NCBI GenBank assembly: GCA_964575095.1
Contig: CAZNPA010000002.1
Location: 1 to 64,000 of the forward strand
DNA from: CAZNPA01 sp964575095
GTDB taxonomy: Bacteria > Pseudomonadota > Alphaproteobacteria > Rickettsiales > SXRF01
Direction of reading: 5' to 3'
DNA length: 64,000 bases
Part shown: positions 1 to 7,641 of the stretch, one piece after another
Numbering within the stretch: the first letter of the stretch is position 1
Layout: each line of letters begins with the position of its first letter
Translations under genes and position numbers: made by a program
The notes under the pieces: generated by a model
What the model saw: only the letters and a program-made list of their open reading frames with translations
Database searches by the model: none
What the model was told of the DNA's origin: nothing

Positions 1-411
1 CTCCACCTTGAATGTGCGGCAGAGCAGGTAATGCGCCGTCAAGCCCTTGAGCATGGACGCCGCCGCAATTTCGTCGCTGATGCCGTTTGGAGTCCTGACC
101 AGATGTTTGGCGGCGATGATGCGCTTGCTGGCATAGGAACCTGTCGGGCCGCCGCAATAGGCGACGCGGTCGCCTTTTTTAAGATCGACCCCCTGCCCTG
201 TTCCTTCGACAATGCCGGCGGCTTCAAGGCCGATGCCGGCCGGATAATTCAATTTATAAAGTCCGGTACGGTGGTAAATATCGATAAAATTGATACCGAT
301 AGCCGTCTGACGAATACATACCTCGCCCTGCTCCGGGCTCGGCAATGTTATTTCTTCGGCAATTAATGCTTCCGGTCCGCCGGGAGTATGGATTCGTATG
401 GCCAAAGCCAT
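1..411 (-). CDS. NADPH:quinone oxidoreductase (zeta-crystallin family), N-terminal part
   Basis: This is the 5' part of a minus-strand gene that leaves the window at base 1; 137 codons are visible. Translation gives an N-terminal GroES-like fold of the medium-chain dehydrogenase/reductase superfamily, with the hallmark stretch NFIDIYHRTGLY and later GDRVAYCGG and GSYA. The family reduces quinones with NADPH in the cytoplasm. The start at 411 is preceded by a strong AAGGAAGG Shine-Dalgarno sequence. The nucleotide-binding half lies outside the window. The gene is divergent from mnmE, with about 40 bp between the two starts. Confidence 0.85.
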   Translation of the reverse strand, partial: MALAIRIHTPGGPEALIAEEITLPSPEQGEVCIRQTAIGINFIDIYHRTGLYKLNYPAGIGLEAAGIVEGTGQGVDLKKGDRVAYCGGPTGSYASKRIIAAKHLVRTPNGISDEIAAASMLKGLTAHYLLCRTFKVE

Positions 412-451
412 GTTGCCTTCCTTTCGTGGAGCGCCTACATTACCCGCCCTT

Positions 452-1789
452 ATGCGTAAGTCTAACACCATTTTCGCGCTGGCAACGCCGCTCGCTAAAT
501 CCGGCGTGGCAGTAATCCGTATCTCCGGTCCGCATGCGCCGCGTGCGGTGATGGCGCTGACGCACCTTAAAGATTGGCAGCCTAACCTGGCGCGCCATGT
601 GGCGCTCCATGCGCCGGACGGCCGCATCATCGACCGCGGGTTGGTGCTTTGCTTCAAGGCGCCCAAAAGCTTCACCGGCGAGGACGTTGCCGAATTGCAG
701 GTGCACGGCAGTTTGGCCGTCATCCGCGAATTGCTCGATGTATTAGGCGCGATGGAGGGTTTTCGTTCCGCCGAGCCCGGCGAGTTCACCCGCCGCGCCT
801 TCATGAACGGCAAGATGGATTTGCTCGAAGCCGAAGGCCTGGCCGATTTGATCGACGCTGAAACGTTGTCGCAGAAATCGCAGGCGCAGGCGCAAATGCA
901 AGGCGCCATGAGCGGCTATTACGACGACCTGCGCGCGCGGATGATACAATCGCTGGCGCTCCTTGAGGCGTATATCGATTTTCCCGACGAGGAAATCCCG
1001 TCGTCGGTGTTGCAGGATGCGACAACCAATATCGCAAATTTGAAAGAGACCATCCAAGCCGCGCTGGCCGATAACCGCCGCGGCGAGCTGACGCGCGAGG
1101 GTATCCGCATCGTGATATTGGGCGCGCCCAACGTCGGCAAATCGAGCCTGCTCAATGCGCTGGCGCGGCGCGAGGCCGCCATCGTATCGCATCAGGCCGG
1201 CACGACGCGCGACGTCATCGAGGTGCATATGAACATCGCCGGCTTCCCGGTGATATTGGCCGATACTGCTGGCTTGCGCGAAACCAGCGACGATATCGAA
1301 GAAGAGGGGGTTCGCCGCGCCCTGCAACAGTCGCAAGATGCTGATTTTAAATTAGTTTTGTTCGATGCCGCCCAATTGGCTAACCCGGATGCGGCAACCA
1401 TCTCACAAGTATCTGAAAAATCAATAATTATAGCCAATAAATGCGACCTAGCGCCGCAGCTGAGAAATAGTAATATATTGATAAACAATAATATAATATA
1501 CATATCGGCTAAAACCGGGGAAGGGGTCGATAATCTACTGAAAAACATAGAAAATATTATATCTTCCGAGTTTTCTTCCACCGCAGCGCCGATGATCACC
1601 CGTCATCGCCATCGCGCGCTACTCTTGGAGGCGTTACAATATCTGGATCGTTTTTCGCCGCAAAAACCCTTGGAATTGGCATGCGAGGAACTGCGTTCTG
1701 CGGCAGTTGCCGTGGGCAGAATCACTGGCAAAATCGCCGTCGATGATGTATTGGACGTGGTGTTTAAACAGTTCTGTATTGGCAAATAG
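452..1789 (+). CDS. mnmE: tRNA modification GTPase MnmE
   Basis: MnmE works with MnmG to add the (carboxymethyl)aminomethyl group to U34 of several tRNAs. The protein has 445 residues, normal for the family. It has the N-terminal formyl-THF-binding/dimerisation domain, a G domain with G1 GAPNVGKSS (about residues 224-232), G3 DTAG (about 271) and G4 NKCD (about 329), and the invariant C-terminal CIGK ending (Cys442). I start at ATG 452 because MRKSNTIFALAT matches the conserved N-terminus; an in-frame ATG at 398 would add 18 unconserved residues and overlap the divergent quinone reductase start. Bases around 1340-1570 are noticeably AT-richer than the rest. The next gene starts one base after the stop. 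Confidence 0.96.
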   Translation: MRKSNTIFALATPLAKSGVAVIRISGPHAPRAVMALTHLKDWQPNLARHVALHAPDGRIIDRGLVLCFKAPKSFTGEDVAELQVHGSLAVIRELLDVLGAMEGFRSAEPGEFTRRAFMNGKMDLLEAEGLADLIDAETLSQKSQAQAQMQGAMSGYYDDLRARMIQSLALLEAYIDFPDEEIPSSVLQDATTNIANLKETIQAALADNRRGELTREGIRIVILGAPNVGKSSLLNALARREAAIVSHQAGTTRDVIEVHMNIAGFPVILADTAGLRETSDDIEEEGVRRALQQSQDADFKLVLFDAAQLANPDAATISQVSEKSIIIANKCDLAPQLRNSNILINNNIIYISAKTGEGVDNLLKNIENIISSEFSSTAAPMITRHRHRALLLEALQYLDRFSPQKPLELACEELRSAAVAVGRITGKIAVDDVLDVVFKQFCIGK

Positions 1790-1790
1790 C

Positions 1791-2336
1791 ATGAAGCCTG
1801 AATTTTTTAAAAAAACTGATCGTTTGGTTACTAGTCTTAAGCAATGCCATTTGGTTGGACCATCAGGCCGTCAATCCTATTATACCCCTGAAGAGCACGG
1901 GCTAGACTGGAATTTTTATGGAGAAGGAAATTTGCCGGATGATACAAAATTAGGCACCAGGCATGCCAGCATATATATCGATGGAAAAATCGGCGACAAT
2001 AGCTGGGTTAAAGTGGCGCAAGGCTTTGTATCGGCAACATCATTAGGGCGATCTTCCGAAGTGATTAGCAACTTTGGTGTAATCATCAGCGACGATGCCT
2101 TATCACGTCAATCCAAGAATTTTACCCAGCCTTATAGAACGGATTGTCGTTTGACTATTGTTGCTCCAGAGAACAAACGAGCCGATATTTTTGATTATTG
2201 TGTGCAAAATTTTATTCCTAGCTTAACAATGGAGCCACGTAAAATTGTTGTCGATTTAAAAAACCAGTTTCCTCAAATACCCCTGCATTTTTTTGAATAT
2301 GGGCAAGAAATAGGGGCGGGAATAATGCATGGATAA
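1791..2336 (+). CDS. Hypothetical protein between mnmE and mnmG
   Basis: I do not recognise this 181-residue protein. ATG 1791 follows the mnmE stop by one base and the stop overlaps the mnmG start by 8 bp, so it is translationally tied to both tRNA-modification genes. There is no signal peptide or membrane segment. The composition is that of a soluble mixed alpha/beta protein with many aromatic residues. Its AT content is higher than that of mnmG's 5' half and it uses A/T-ending codons, which suggests a later arrival or relaxed selection. In most genomes I know mnmE and mnmG are either adjacent or unlinked, so a gene between them is unusual. Function unknown. Confidence 0.8.
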   Translation: MKPEFFKKTDRLVTSLKQCHLVGPSGRQSYYTPEEHGLDWNFYGEGNLPDDTKLGTRHASIYIDGKIGDNSWVKVAQGFVSATSLGRSSEVISNFGVIISDDALSRQSKNFTQPYRTDCRLTIVAPENKRADIFDYCVQNFIPSLTMEPRKIVVDLKNQFPQIPLHFFEYGQEIGAGIMHG

Positions 2337-4209
2337 TTTCGACGTCATCGTTATCGGTGGGGGGCACGCGGGCTGCGAAGCGGCGGCGGCTTCGGCGCGG
2401 CTTGGCGCCAGGGCGGCGCTGATTACCCAAAAAAAATCGACCATCGGTGAGATGTCGTGTAACCCGGCCATTGGCGGCATCGCCAAGGGAACGCTGGTCA
2501 AGGAAATAGACGCGCTGGACGGCGTGATGGCGCGCGCGACCGACCGGGCGGGCATTCATTACCGCATGCTGAACGCCAGCAAGGGCCCGGCGGTGCGCGG
2601 CCCGCGCGCCCAGGCCGATCGCAAGCTGTACCGGCAGGCGGTTCAGGATATTTTGCAGGAGTTTTCCGCGCTTACTATTATCGAAGACTCGGTTGAGGAT
2701 TTACGCATTGAAAACAATGAGGTGGTGGGCGTTGTTACCGGGTCAGGTAAGGTGATTCCGGCGGGTAAAATTGTCCTGACCACGGGCACATTTTTGAACG
2801 GCCTGATCCATATCGGCGAGAAAAAAATCAGGGCGGGCAGGGCAGGGGAGGCGCCCTCGATCGGCCTCTCCGATACCCTGAAAAGACTGCAATTTTCTAT
2901 GGGGCGCTTGAAGACGGGAACGCCGCCGCGTCTCGATGGAAAAACCATCGACTGGTCGGGGCTGGAGCGCCAGCCGGGGGATAATCCGCCGGTGCCGTTC
3001 TCTTATCTTACCGATAAAATCACGGTGCCGCAGATACCCTGTTATATCACCCATACCGGTCCGGCTACGCATGACATCATCCGCGCTAATCTTGACCGGG
3101 CGCCGATGTATTCGGGGCAAATTGAATCGACGGGGCCGCGCTATTGTCCTTCCATCGAAGATAAGGTGGTGCGTTTTTCTCATAAGGAGCAGCACCAGAT
3201 ATTTCTCGAACCGGAAGGGCTGGACGACGACACGATTTATCCCAACGGCATTTCGACCTCGCTGCCGGAGGACGTCCAGGAGGCCTTGGTTAAGAGCATC
3301 AGGGGGCTGGAGCATGTCCGCATCCTCCGTCCCGGCTATGCCATCGAGTATGATTTCGTCGATCCGCGCGAATTGAAATCGACCCTGGAAACCAAAAAAG
3401 TGAAGGGGCTTTATTTCGCCGGGCAGATCAACGGCACCACCGGATATGAAGAAGCGGGAGGGCAGGGGATTGTTGCCGGTCTCAACGCCGCTCTTTCCGC
3501 CGGTGGATCAAGCCCCTTTATTATCGATCGGGCGGATGGGTATATCGGTGTTATGATTGACGATCTGATTACAATGGGTGCCAGTGAACCATATCGTATG
3601 TTCACCTCGCGTTCGGAGTATCGGTTATCGCTCCGACCCGATAACGCGGACATGAGGTTGACCACAAAAGCAATCTCCATCGGGTGTGTTGGGAGTGATC
3701 GAGAAAGAATTTTTAGGGAGAAAGAATACAACCTACGCGTTTCACGTGAAACACTCAAAAATCTCTCCGCCACCCCAAATGAGGTGAAGCGGTTTGGGAT
3801 AGACATCAATCTGGATGGGGTGCGCCGTTCAGCCCTCGAATTGCTGAAATTTCCTCATATAGAACTTGAAGAGTTGTGCAAAATATGGAGTGAACTCAAG
3901 ATAATAGACAAAACTATTGCTAAGCAACTTGAGACAGAGGCTATGTATGATGGGTACCTTGGTAAGCAAGAGATGGATATAGCTTCCTTCAGGAAAGAAG
4001 AGGGACTGACAATACCTGAGGAATTAGATTATGATGCTCTCCCATCCCTTTCAACTGAAATAAAAATTAAACTTAAAAGTGTACGCCCGCAGACTTTGGG
4101 AGCGGCGAGTAAAATACAGGGAATGACCCCGGCAGCGATCACGGCTTTGCTGGGACACATTAAAAAATACCTGGCTGGAAGAAACGAAAATAATTCCTAT
4201 GCCGCATGA
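2329..4209 (+). CDS. mnmG: tRNA uridine 5-carboxymethylaminomethyl modification enzyme MnmG (GidA)
   Basis: This is the FAD-dependent partner of MnmE in U34 modification. It has 626 residues, normal length. The dinucleotide-binding motif GGGHAG is at residues 10-15, followed by the signature SCNPAIGGIAKG and the later GQINGTTGYEEA block. The C-terminal helical MnmE-binding region is complete. The start overlaps the preceding gene by 8 bp and the stop overlaps rsmG. Base composition changes near 3530: upstream is GC-rich, while the last third is AT-rich like rsmG. A perfect 14-bp palindrome GTTTCACGTGAAAC (parS core) sits in the coding sequence at 3739-3752, where it encodes V-S-R-E-T. Confidence 0.97.
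   Translation: MDNFDVIVIGGGHAGCEAAAASARLGARAALITQKKSTIGEMSCNPAIGGIAKGTLVKEIDALDGVMARATDRAGIHYRMLNASKGPAVRGPRAQADRKLYRQAVQDILQEFSALTIIEDSVEDLRIENNEVVGVVTGSGKVIPAGKIVLTTGTFLNGLIHIGEKKIRAGRAGEAPSIGLSDTLKRLQFSMGRLKTGTPPRLDGKTIDWSGLERQPGDNPPVPFSYLTDKITVPQIPCYITHTGPATHDIIRANLDRAPMYSGQIESTGPRYCPSIEDKVVRFSHKEQHQIFLEPEGLDDDTIYPNGISTSLPEDVQEALVKSIRGLEHVRILRPGYAIEYDFVDPRELKSTLETKKVKGLYFAGQINGTTGYEEAGGQGIVAGLNAALSAGGSSPFIIDRADGYIGVMIDDLITMGASEPYRMFTSRSEYRLSLRPDNADMRLTTKAISIGCVGSDRERIFREKEYNLRVSRETLKNLSATPNEVKRFGIDINLDGVRRSALELLKFPHIELEELCKIWSELKIIDKTIAKQLETEAMYDGYLGKQEMDIASFRKEEGLTIPEELDYDALPSLSTEIKIKLKSVRPQTLGAASKIQGMTPAAITALLGHIKKYLAGRNENNSYAA
3738..3753. promoter_or_regulatory. parS centromere site 1 (within mnmG)
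   Basis: CGTTTCACGTGAAACA matches the widely conserved bacterial parS consensus TGTTTCACGTGAAACA at 15 of 16 positions and contains the complete 14-bp palindrome. It lies about 1.1 kb ahead of parA. ParB is expected to nucleate here, spread, and be cleared by ParA for chromosome segregation. It is read in frame as V-S-R-E-T. Confidence 0.85.
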
Positions 4210-4816
4210 AGATGCATTCGATTTCTTAAACAAGCACGTCAATGTTTCACCGGAAACATTCCATCGATTTTATTTATATCATGATCTTCTGGTTAAATGG
4301 CAGGAGAAAATAAATCTGATCGGGAACGATTCCCTTCCAAAAATTTGGGAAAGACATTTTTTAGACTCCCTGCAACTAATACCTCTAATACCAAAATCGG
4401 TAAAACCGCTCATTGATTTCGGAACCGGCGCCGGATTCCCAGGGATGGTTTTGGCAATGTATGGGATTGCTAATGTTCATCTCATCGAAAGCGACCATAA
4501 AAAAATATCGTTCTTAAAAGAGGTGGCAAGAATTACCAAAACCGATGTTTCCATTTATCCGGAGCGGATCGAAAATATAAAAATTGCCGACGTCGGAATT
4601 ATTGTCGCCCGCGCCCTCTCTGATCTGGAGCGATTATTGGAGTATTCCTCTCGCTATGTTTCACATGAAACAACTTGTCTCTTCCCTAAAGGAAAAAATT
4701 ACGCTATGGAAATAGAGGCTGCCAAAGAGAAGTGGCAGTTTGACTATAAAATTACCAAGAGCATTACCGATAAAGACGGCGTCATGGTAATCGTATCTAA
4801 CCTTAAGCGGCGGTAG
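4199..4816 (+). CDS. rsmG: 16S rRNA (guanine527-N7)-methyltransferase RsmG (GidB)
   Basis: RsmG methylates G527 of 16S rRNA using S-adenosylmethionine. The 205-residue protein has the class I SAM-binding motif DFGTGAGF (about residues 73-80) and the preceding ERHFLDSLQ block typical of the family. ATG 4199 overlaps the mnmG stop, so the two are translationally coupled. The gene is AT-rich compared with parA. Two further parS-like 16-mers (4243-4258 and 4657-4672) are embedded in its coding sequence. Confidence 0.95.
   Translation: MPHEDAFDFLNKHVNVSPETFHRFYLYHDLLVKWQEKINLIGNDSLPKIWERHFLDSLQLIPLIPKSVKPLIDFGTGAGFPGMVLAMYGIANVHLIESDHKKISFLKEVARITKTDVSIYPERIENIKIADVGIIVARALSDLERLLEYSSRYVSHETTCLFPKGKNYAMEIEAAKEKWQFDYKITKSITDKDGVMVIVSNLKRR
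4243..4258. promoter_or_regulatory. parS-like site 2, degenerate (within rsmG)
   Basis: TGTTTCACCGGAAACA differs from the parS consensus at the two central bases only, so both TGTTTCAC and GAAACA half-sites are present but the CACGTG core is broken. It encodes V-S-P-E-T, in the same register as the other two sites. Binding strength is uncertain. Confidence 0.45.
4657..4672. promoter_or_regulatory. parS-like site 3 (within rsmG)
   Basis: TGTTTCACATGAAACA matches the parS consensus at 15 of 16 positions (one core G to A change). It lies about 150 bp ahead of parA and encodes V-S-H-E-T. Together with sites 1 and 2 it forms a roughly 930-bp cluster upstream of parAB. Confidence 0.75.
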
Positions 4817-4820
4817 TTAT

Positions 4821-5636
4821 ATGACCACAGCTAATAATAAAGAAACACGGATTCTTGCCGTTGCCAACCAAAAAGGCGGCGTAGGAAAAACCACCACTAC
4901 GGTCAACCTGGCTACCGCGCTGGCGGCCTGCGGCCGTAAAGTATTGATGATCGATTTCGATCCGCAGGGTAACGCCAGCACCGGATTGGGCATTGAAGCA
5001 TCGAAGCGGGAGATCACTTCCTACGAAGTTGTATTGCGCCATAGCGATATAAAGGAAGCAATCCAGAAAACCATCATTCCGCATCTTCATGTCGTACCGG
5101 CAACCATGGATCTTTCCGGCGCTGAAATAGAAATGGTCAGCATGATGCGCCGCGAGTTTTTATTAAAGAGCGCCCTGGAGAAACTGGAAGGCAATTACGA
5201 TTATGTGCTGATTGATTGCCCGCCATCGCTTGGTCTGCTTACCATCAATGCGCTTGCCGCCGCCAACGCAATCCTGATTCCTCTGCAATGTGAATTTTAT
5301 GCCCTCGAAGGGTTGAGCCACCTGATGCGTACCGTGGCGATGGTAAAAGAAAATCTGAACCCGGCGCTCGATATACAGGGCATCGTCCTCACCATGTACG
5401 ACCGTCGTAATCGCTTCACTTCACAGATTGAGAGCGAAGTGCGCGGGTATTTCAATGACAAGGTGTATAATTCAGTGATACCGCGCAACGTGCGTGTATC
5501 GGAAGCCCCGTCGCACGGAAAGCCGGTGCTGGTATACGATATGCATTGCCCTGGTTCGCAAGCCTATATACAGTTGGCGCGGGAATTGCTGAAACGCGAA
5601 AAGGAACGCAAGAAAGAATTGGAAGCGGCTGCATAG
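4821..5636 (+). CDS. parA: Chromosome partitioning ATPase ParA (Soj)
   Basis: ParA is a deviant Walker-A ATPase that binds nucleoid DNA and moves ParB-parS complexes. The 271-residue protein has KGGVGKTT at residues 18-25 and the Walker-B-like LIDCPPSLGLLT, both diagnostic for ParA/MinD proteins. It starts 4 bp after rsmG, with no obvious Shine-Dalgarno sequence, so coupling to rsmG translation is likely. parB follows after 41 bp. The parS-like sites lie just upstream. Confidence 0.96.
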   Translation: MTTANNKETRILAVANQKGGVGKTTTTVNLATALAACGRKVLMIDFDPQGNASTGLGIEASKREITSYEVVLRHSDIKEAIQKTIIPHLHVVPATMDLSGAEIEMVSMMRREFLLKSALEKLEGNYDYVLIDCPPSLGLLTINALAAANAILIPLQCEFYALEGLSHLMRTVAMVKENLNPALDIQGIVLTMYDRRNRFTSQIESEVRGYFNDKVYNSVIPRNVRVSEAPSHGKPVLVYDMHCPGSQAYIQLARELLKREKERKKELEAAA

Positions 5637-5677
5637 TCGGCCGGACTTTCGCGGATTTATTTAAAAAGGAGAATTTT

Positions 5678-6598
5678 ATGGCAGCGCGTGGATTGGGAAA
5701 AGGCCTGAATGCCCTGATTTCTGAAAATTATGTCCATCCCGGAACGGCAGTTAAGGATGCCGGGAAACCTGCGCCGGAGCAGGGCGGTCAGGGCGGTATT
5801 TCGACATTGCCAATTACCAAACTGGTGGCTGGGAAATACCAACCGCGCATACGCTTCGAAGAAGAATCACTGACTGAGTTGTCGGACTCGATAAAGAAGA
5901 ACGGCATATTGCAACCTGTTTTGGTGAGGCCGGCATCGCAACCGGGAAAATATGAAATCGTCGCCGGCGAACGCCGCTGGCGCGCCGCTAAGATGGCGGG
6001 TCTGGCGCAGATTCCGGTTCTTATCCGCAACATCGACGACCAGCAGGCTCTGGAAGCGGCACTGGTCGAAAACATCCAGCGCAAGGATCTTTCTGCGATC
6101 GAAGAAGCCAAAGGTTATCAGCGCCTGATGGAAGAATTCAAATACACGCAGGAGAAACTGGCGGGGACTATCGGCAAAAGCAGAAGCCATGTCGCCAACA
6201 CCATCCGACTCCTGACCTTGCCGGAAGAGGTAAAAAAAATGATCAATAAAGGCGATCTTACCGCCGGTCACGCTAGGTCGCTGATCGGTGCCGAGAATCC
6301 TCTCGAGCTGGCGCGGCAGATTGTGAAAGGTGGCCTCAACGTTCGTGAGGCCGAGCAGGAGGGGCGCAAGGCCAAAGGAAAAGAGAAATCGCCGCGGCCA
6401 CGTAGTAACCACACGTCATCTGCCGGATCGGACAAACCAAAGAGCGCCGACATCATCGCCATCGAGGAAAGCCTGTCGGAGAATCTGGGCCTCAAGGTTG
6501 CCATCCACGATCGCGGCCAATCGGGCGAAATCGTCCTTGCTTATGATTCGCTGAAGCAGCTCGATGAGATCTTACGTCGTCTGGGCGGCGGGATATAA
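5678..6598 (+). CDS. parB: Chromosome partitioning protein ParB (Spo0J)
   Basis: ParB is a CTP-dependent clamp that loads at parS. The 306-residue protein begins with the typical RGLGKGLNALI, followed by a ParB/Srx CTPase domain with GERRWRAA at 97-104, a helix-turn-helix (KLAGTIGKSRSHVANTIRLL) and a C-terminal dimerisation tail ending DEILRRLGG. I choose ATG 5678, which has AAAAAGGAG upstream and the conserved N-terminus, over a longer frame that opens inside parA. A charged low-complexity linker lies around residues 230-250. Confidence 0.96.
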   Translation: MAARGLGKGLNALISENYVHPGTAVKDAGKPAPEQGGQGGISTLPITKLVAGKYQPRIRFEEESLTELSDSIKKNGILQPVLVRPASQPGKYEIVAGERRWRAAKMAGLAQIPVLIRNIDDQQALEAALVENIQRKDLSAIEEAKGYQRLMEEFKYTQEKLAGTIGKSRSHVANTIRLLTLPEEVKKMINKGDLTAGHARSLIGAENPLELARQIVKGGLNVREAEQEGRKAKGKEKSPRPRSNHTSSAGSDKPKSADIIAIEESLSENLGLKVAIHDRGQSGEIVLAYDSLKQLDEILRRLGGGI

Positions 6599-6630
6599 GA
6601 AGAACGGTAAATTGCCACACGGAGAATGTT

Positions 6631-7029
6631 ATGGCTGCAGTAACCGCACTAAATGACTTAGAAATTGATCCTAGGGTTTTAGAGGTAGCCCAGGGGGTGG
6701 GGCGCCACGCATTCTCCTTAGCGCAGGGACGGCTTCTTCAGCCGTTTGGTGATTCCCAAGAAATTCATATATATAACAGGATAGTGCAGCACGCGATTGA
6801 AGTAATGGACAGTCAGCGCACTCTTGGCGAAATAGTGGCGTACGCTTCCGGTGTTCTTGATATGGCTTCCCAATTAAACATAAGCGAGACTTCGGGTGTA
6901 GAGCCTCCTATCTCTAAAAGCGGAAATTTATTTATTCAGAAAGCGGTAGGCGCCTACATGGAGGGGTTGTGTAAACACCTGCGCGTTGGTAATCCGCTGG
7001 AAGTCAGGATAACGGCCGCTACTCGCTAA
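6631..7029 (+). CDS. Hypothetical protein downstream of parB
   Basis: I do not recognise this 132-residue soluble protein. It is preceded by CGGAG 8-9 bases before the ATG. It looks mostly alpha-helical, with no signal peptide or transmembrane segment. It lies 32 bp after parB on the same strand and may be co-transcribed with parAB. Its stop is 5 bp from the convergent helix-turn-helix gene. No function is proposed. Confidence 0.7.
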   Translation: MAAVTALNDLEIDPRVLEVAQGVGRHAFSLAQGRLLQPFGDSQEIHIYNRIVQHAIEVMDSQRTLGEIVAYASGVLDMASQLNISETSGVEPPISKSGNLFIQKAVGAYMEGLCKHLRVGNPLEVRITAATR

Positions 7030-7034
7030 CGCCT

Positions 7035-7535
7035 CTAGCAGGCTAAGGCCTTCAACGCCTGATCGATACAATAAGCAGCGTCTTCAATGAATTCGCGGTC
7101 TCTTTTAATGTTCGGCCGCATGTCTTTTCGCGTATAAACGCTGAGCGAAAATCGGCCATCCTCCAATAAATAAAACGATACGCGCATGGGGCCCAGCTCG
7201 GCATAGCGCTCTTTAACGTGCACCTTCCACGGCAGTTTTGCGCCACCGCGAAATTCCGTGCGCGCCAATACAGCCGGTAAGCCGGAAGCCTGTATGCGCT
7301 CGGCGGCGATATGATCCCGATTGTCTTCGGTAACGGCTATACTATCCGGCCCCCAGGGCAGATCGCGCTGATGCAAATATAGCCAGGCACGCAACGCCTG
7401 CTCCACCGGGCCGGGGATTTCTCCGTCATCGAACCAGCGGCGAACGGTGCGGCCGGTGACGCCCAAAAGTTTTGCCGCCTCCGTTTGTGAAAGGCCAAGT
7501 AAAAGCAGATGCTGCTCTAGCTCATCTTTTGTCAT
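7035..7535 (-). CDS. Helix-turn-helix DNA-binding protein
   Basis: The 166-residue protein carries an N-terminal Cro/XRE-like helix-turn-helix (LSQTEAAKLLGVTGRTVRRW, about residues 15-34) and a C-terminal alpha/beta domain of about 90 residues that I do not recognise. It is probably a transcription regulator. An inverted repeat CCTATATTTTATAGG starts 5 bases upstream of the start codon and could be its own operator. It is followed by parAB-side genes in the convergent direction and preceded by an AT-rich gap before holA. Target unknown. Confidence 0.75.
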   Translation of the reverse strand: MTKDELEQHLLLLGLSQTEAAKLLGVTGRTVRRWFDDGEIPGPVEQALRAWLYLHQRDLPWGPDSIAVTEDNRDHIAAERIQASGLPAVLARTEFRGGAKLPWKVHVKERYAELGPMRVSFYLLEDGRFSLSVYTRKDMRPNIKRDREFIEDAAYCIDQALKALAC

Positions 7536-7540
7536 TATAG

Positions 7541-7555
7541 CCTATATTTTATAGG
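7541..7555. promoter_or_regulatory. Candidate operator of the HTH gene
   Basis: CCTATATTTTATAGG is a 15-bp palindrome (arms CCTATA/TATAGG, centre TTT) directly upstream of the helix-turn-helix gene start. A further half-site TATCCTATG follows at about 7562. Autoregulation is an inference from position and symmetry. The rest of the gap to 7641 is very AT-rich with TATATA runs. Confidence 0.35.
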
Positions 7556-7641
7556 AAGAAATATCCTATGTAAATAAGGTCTTTATATCTAAAATGATAT
7601 GATTATTACTCAATATATATAATATATTGATATATATAAAA

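Noticed and set aside
3738..4821. Replication origin next to parS/parAB
   Set aside because: No DnaA-box cluster (TTATCCACA type), dnaA, rpmH or hemE was seen, so an origin cannot be claimed here.
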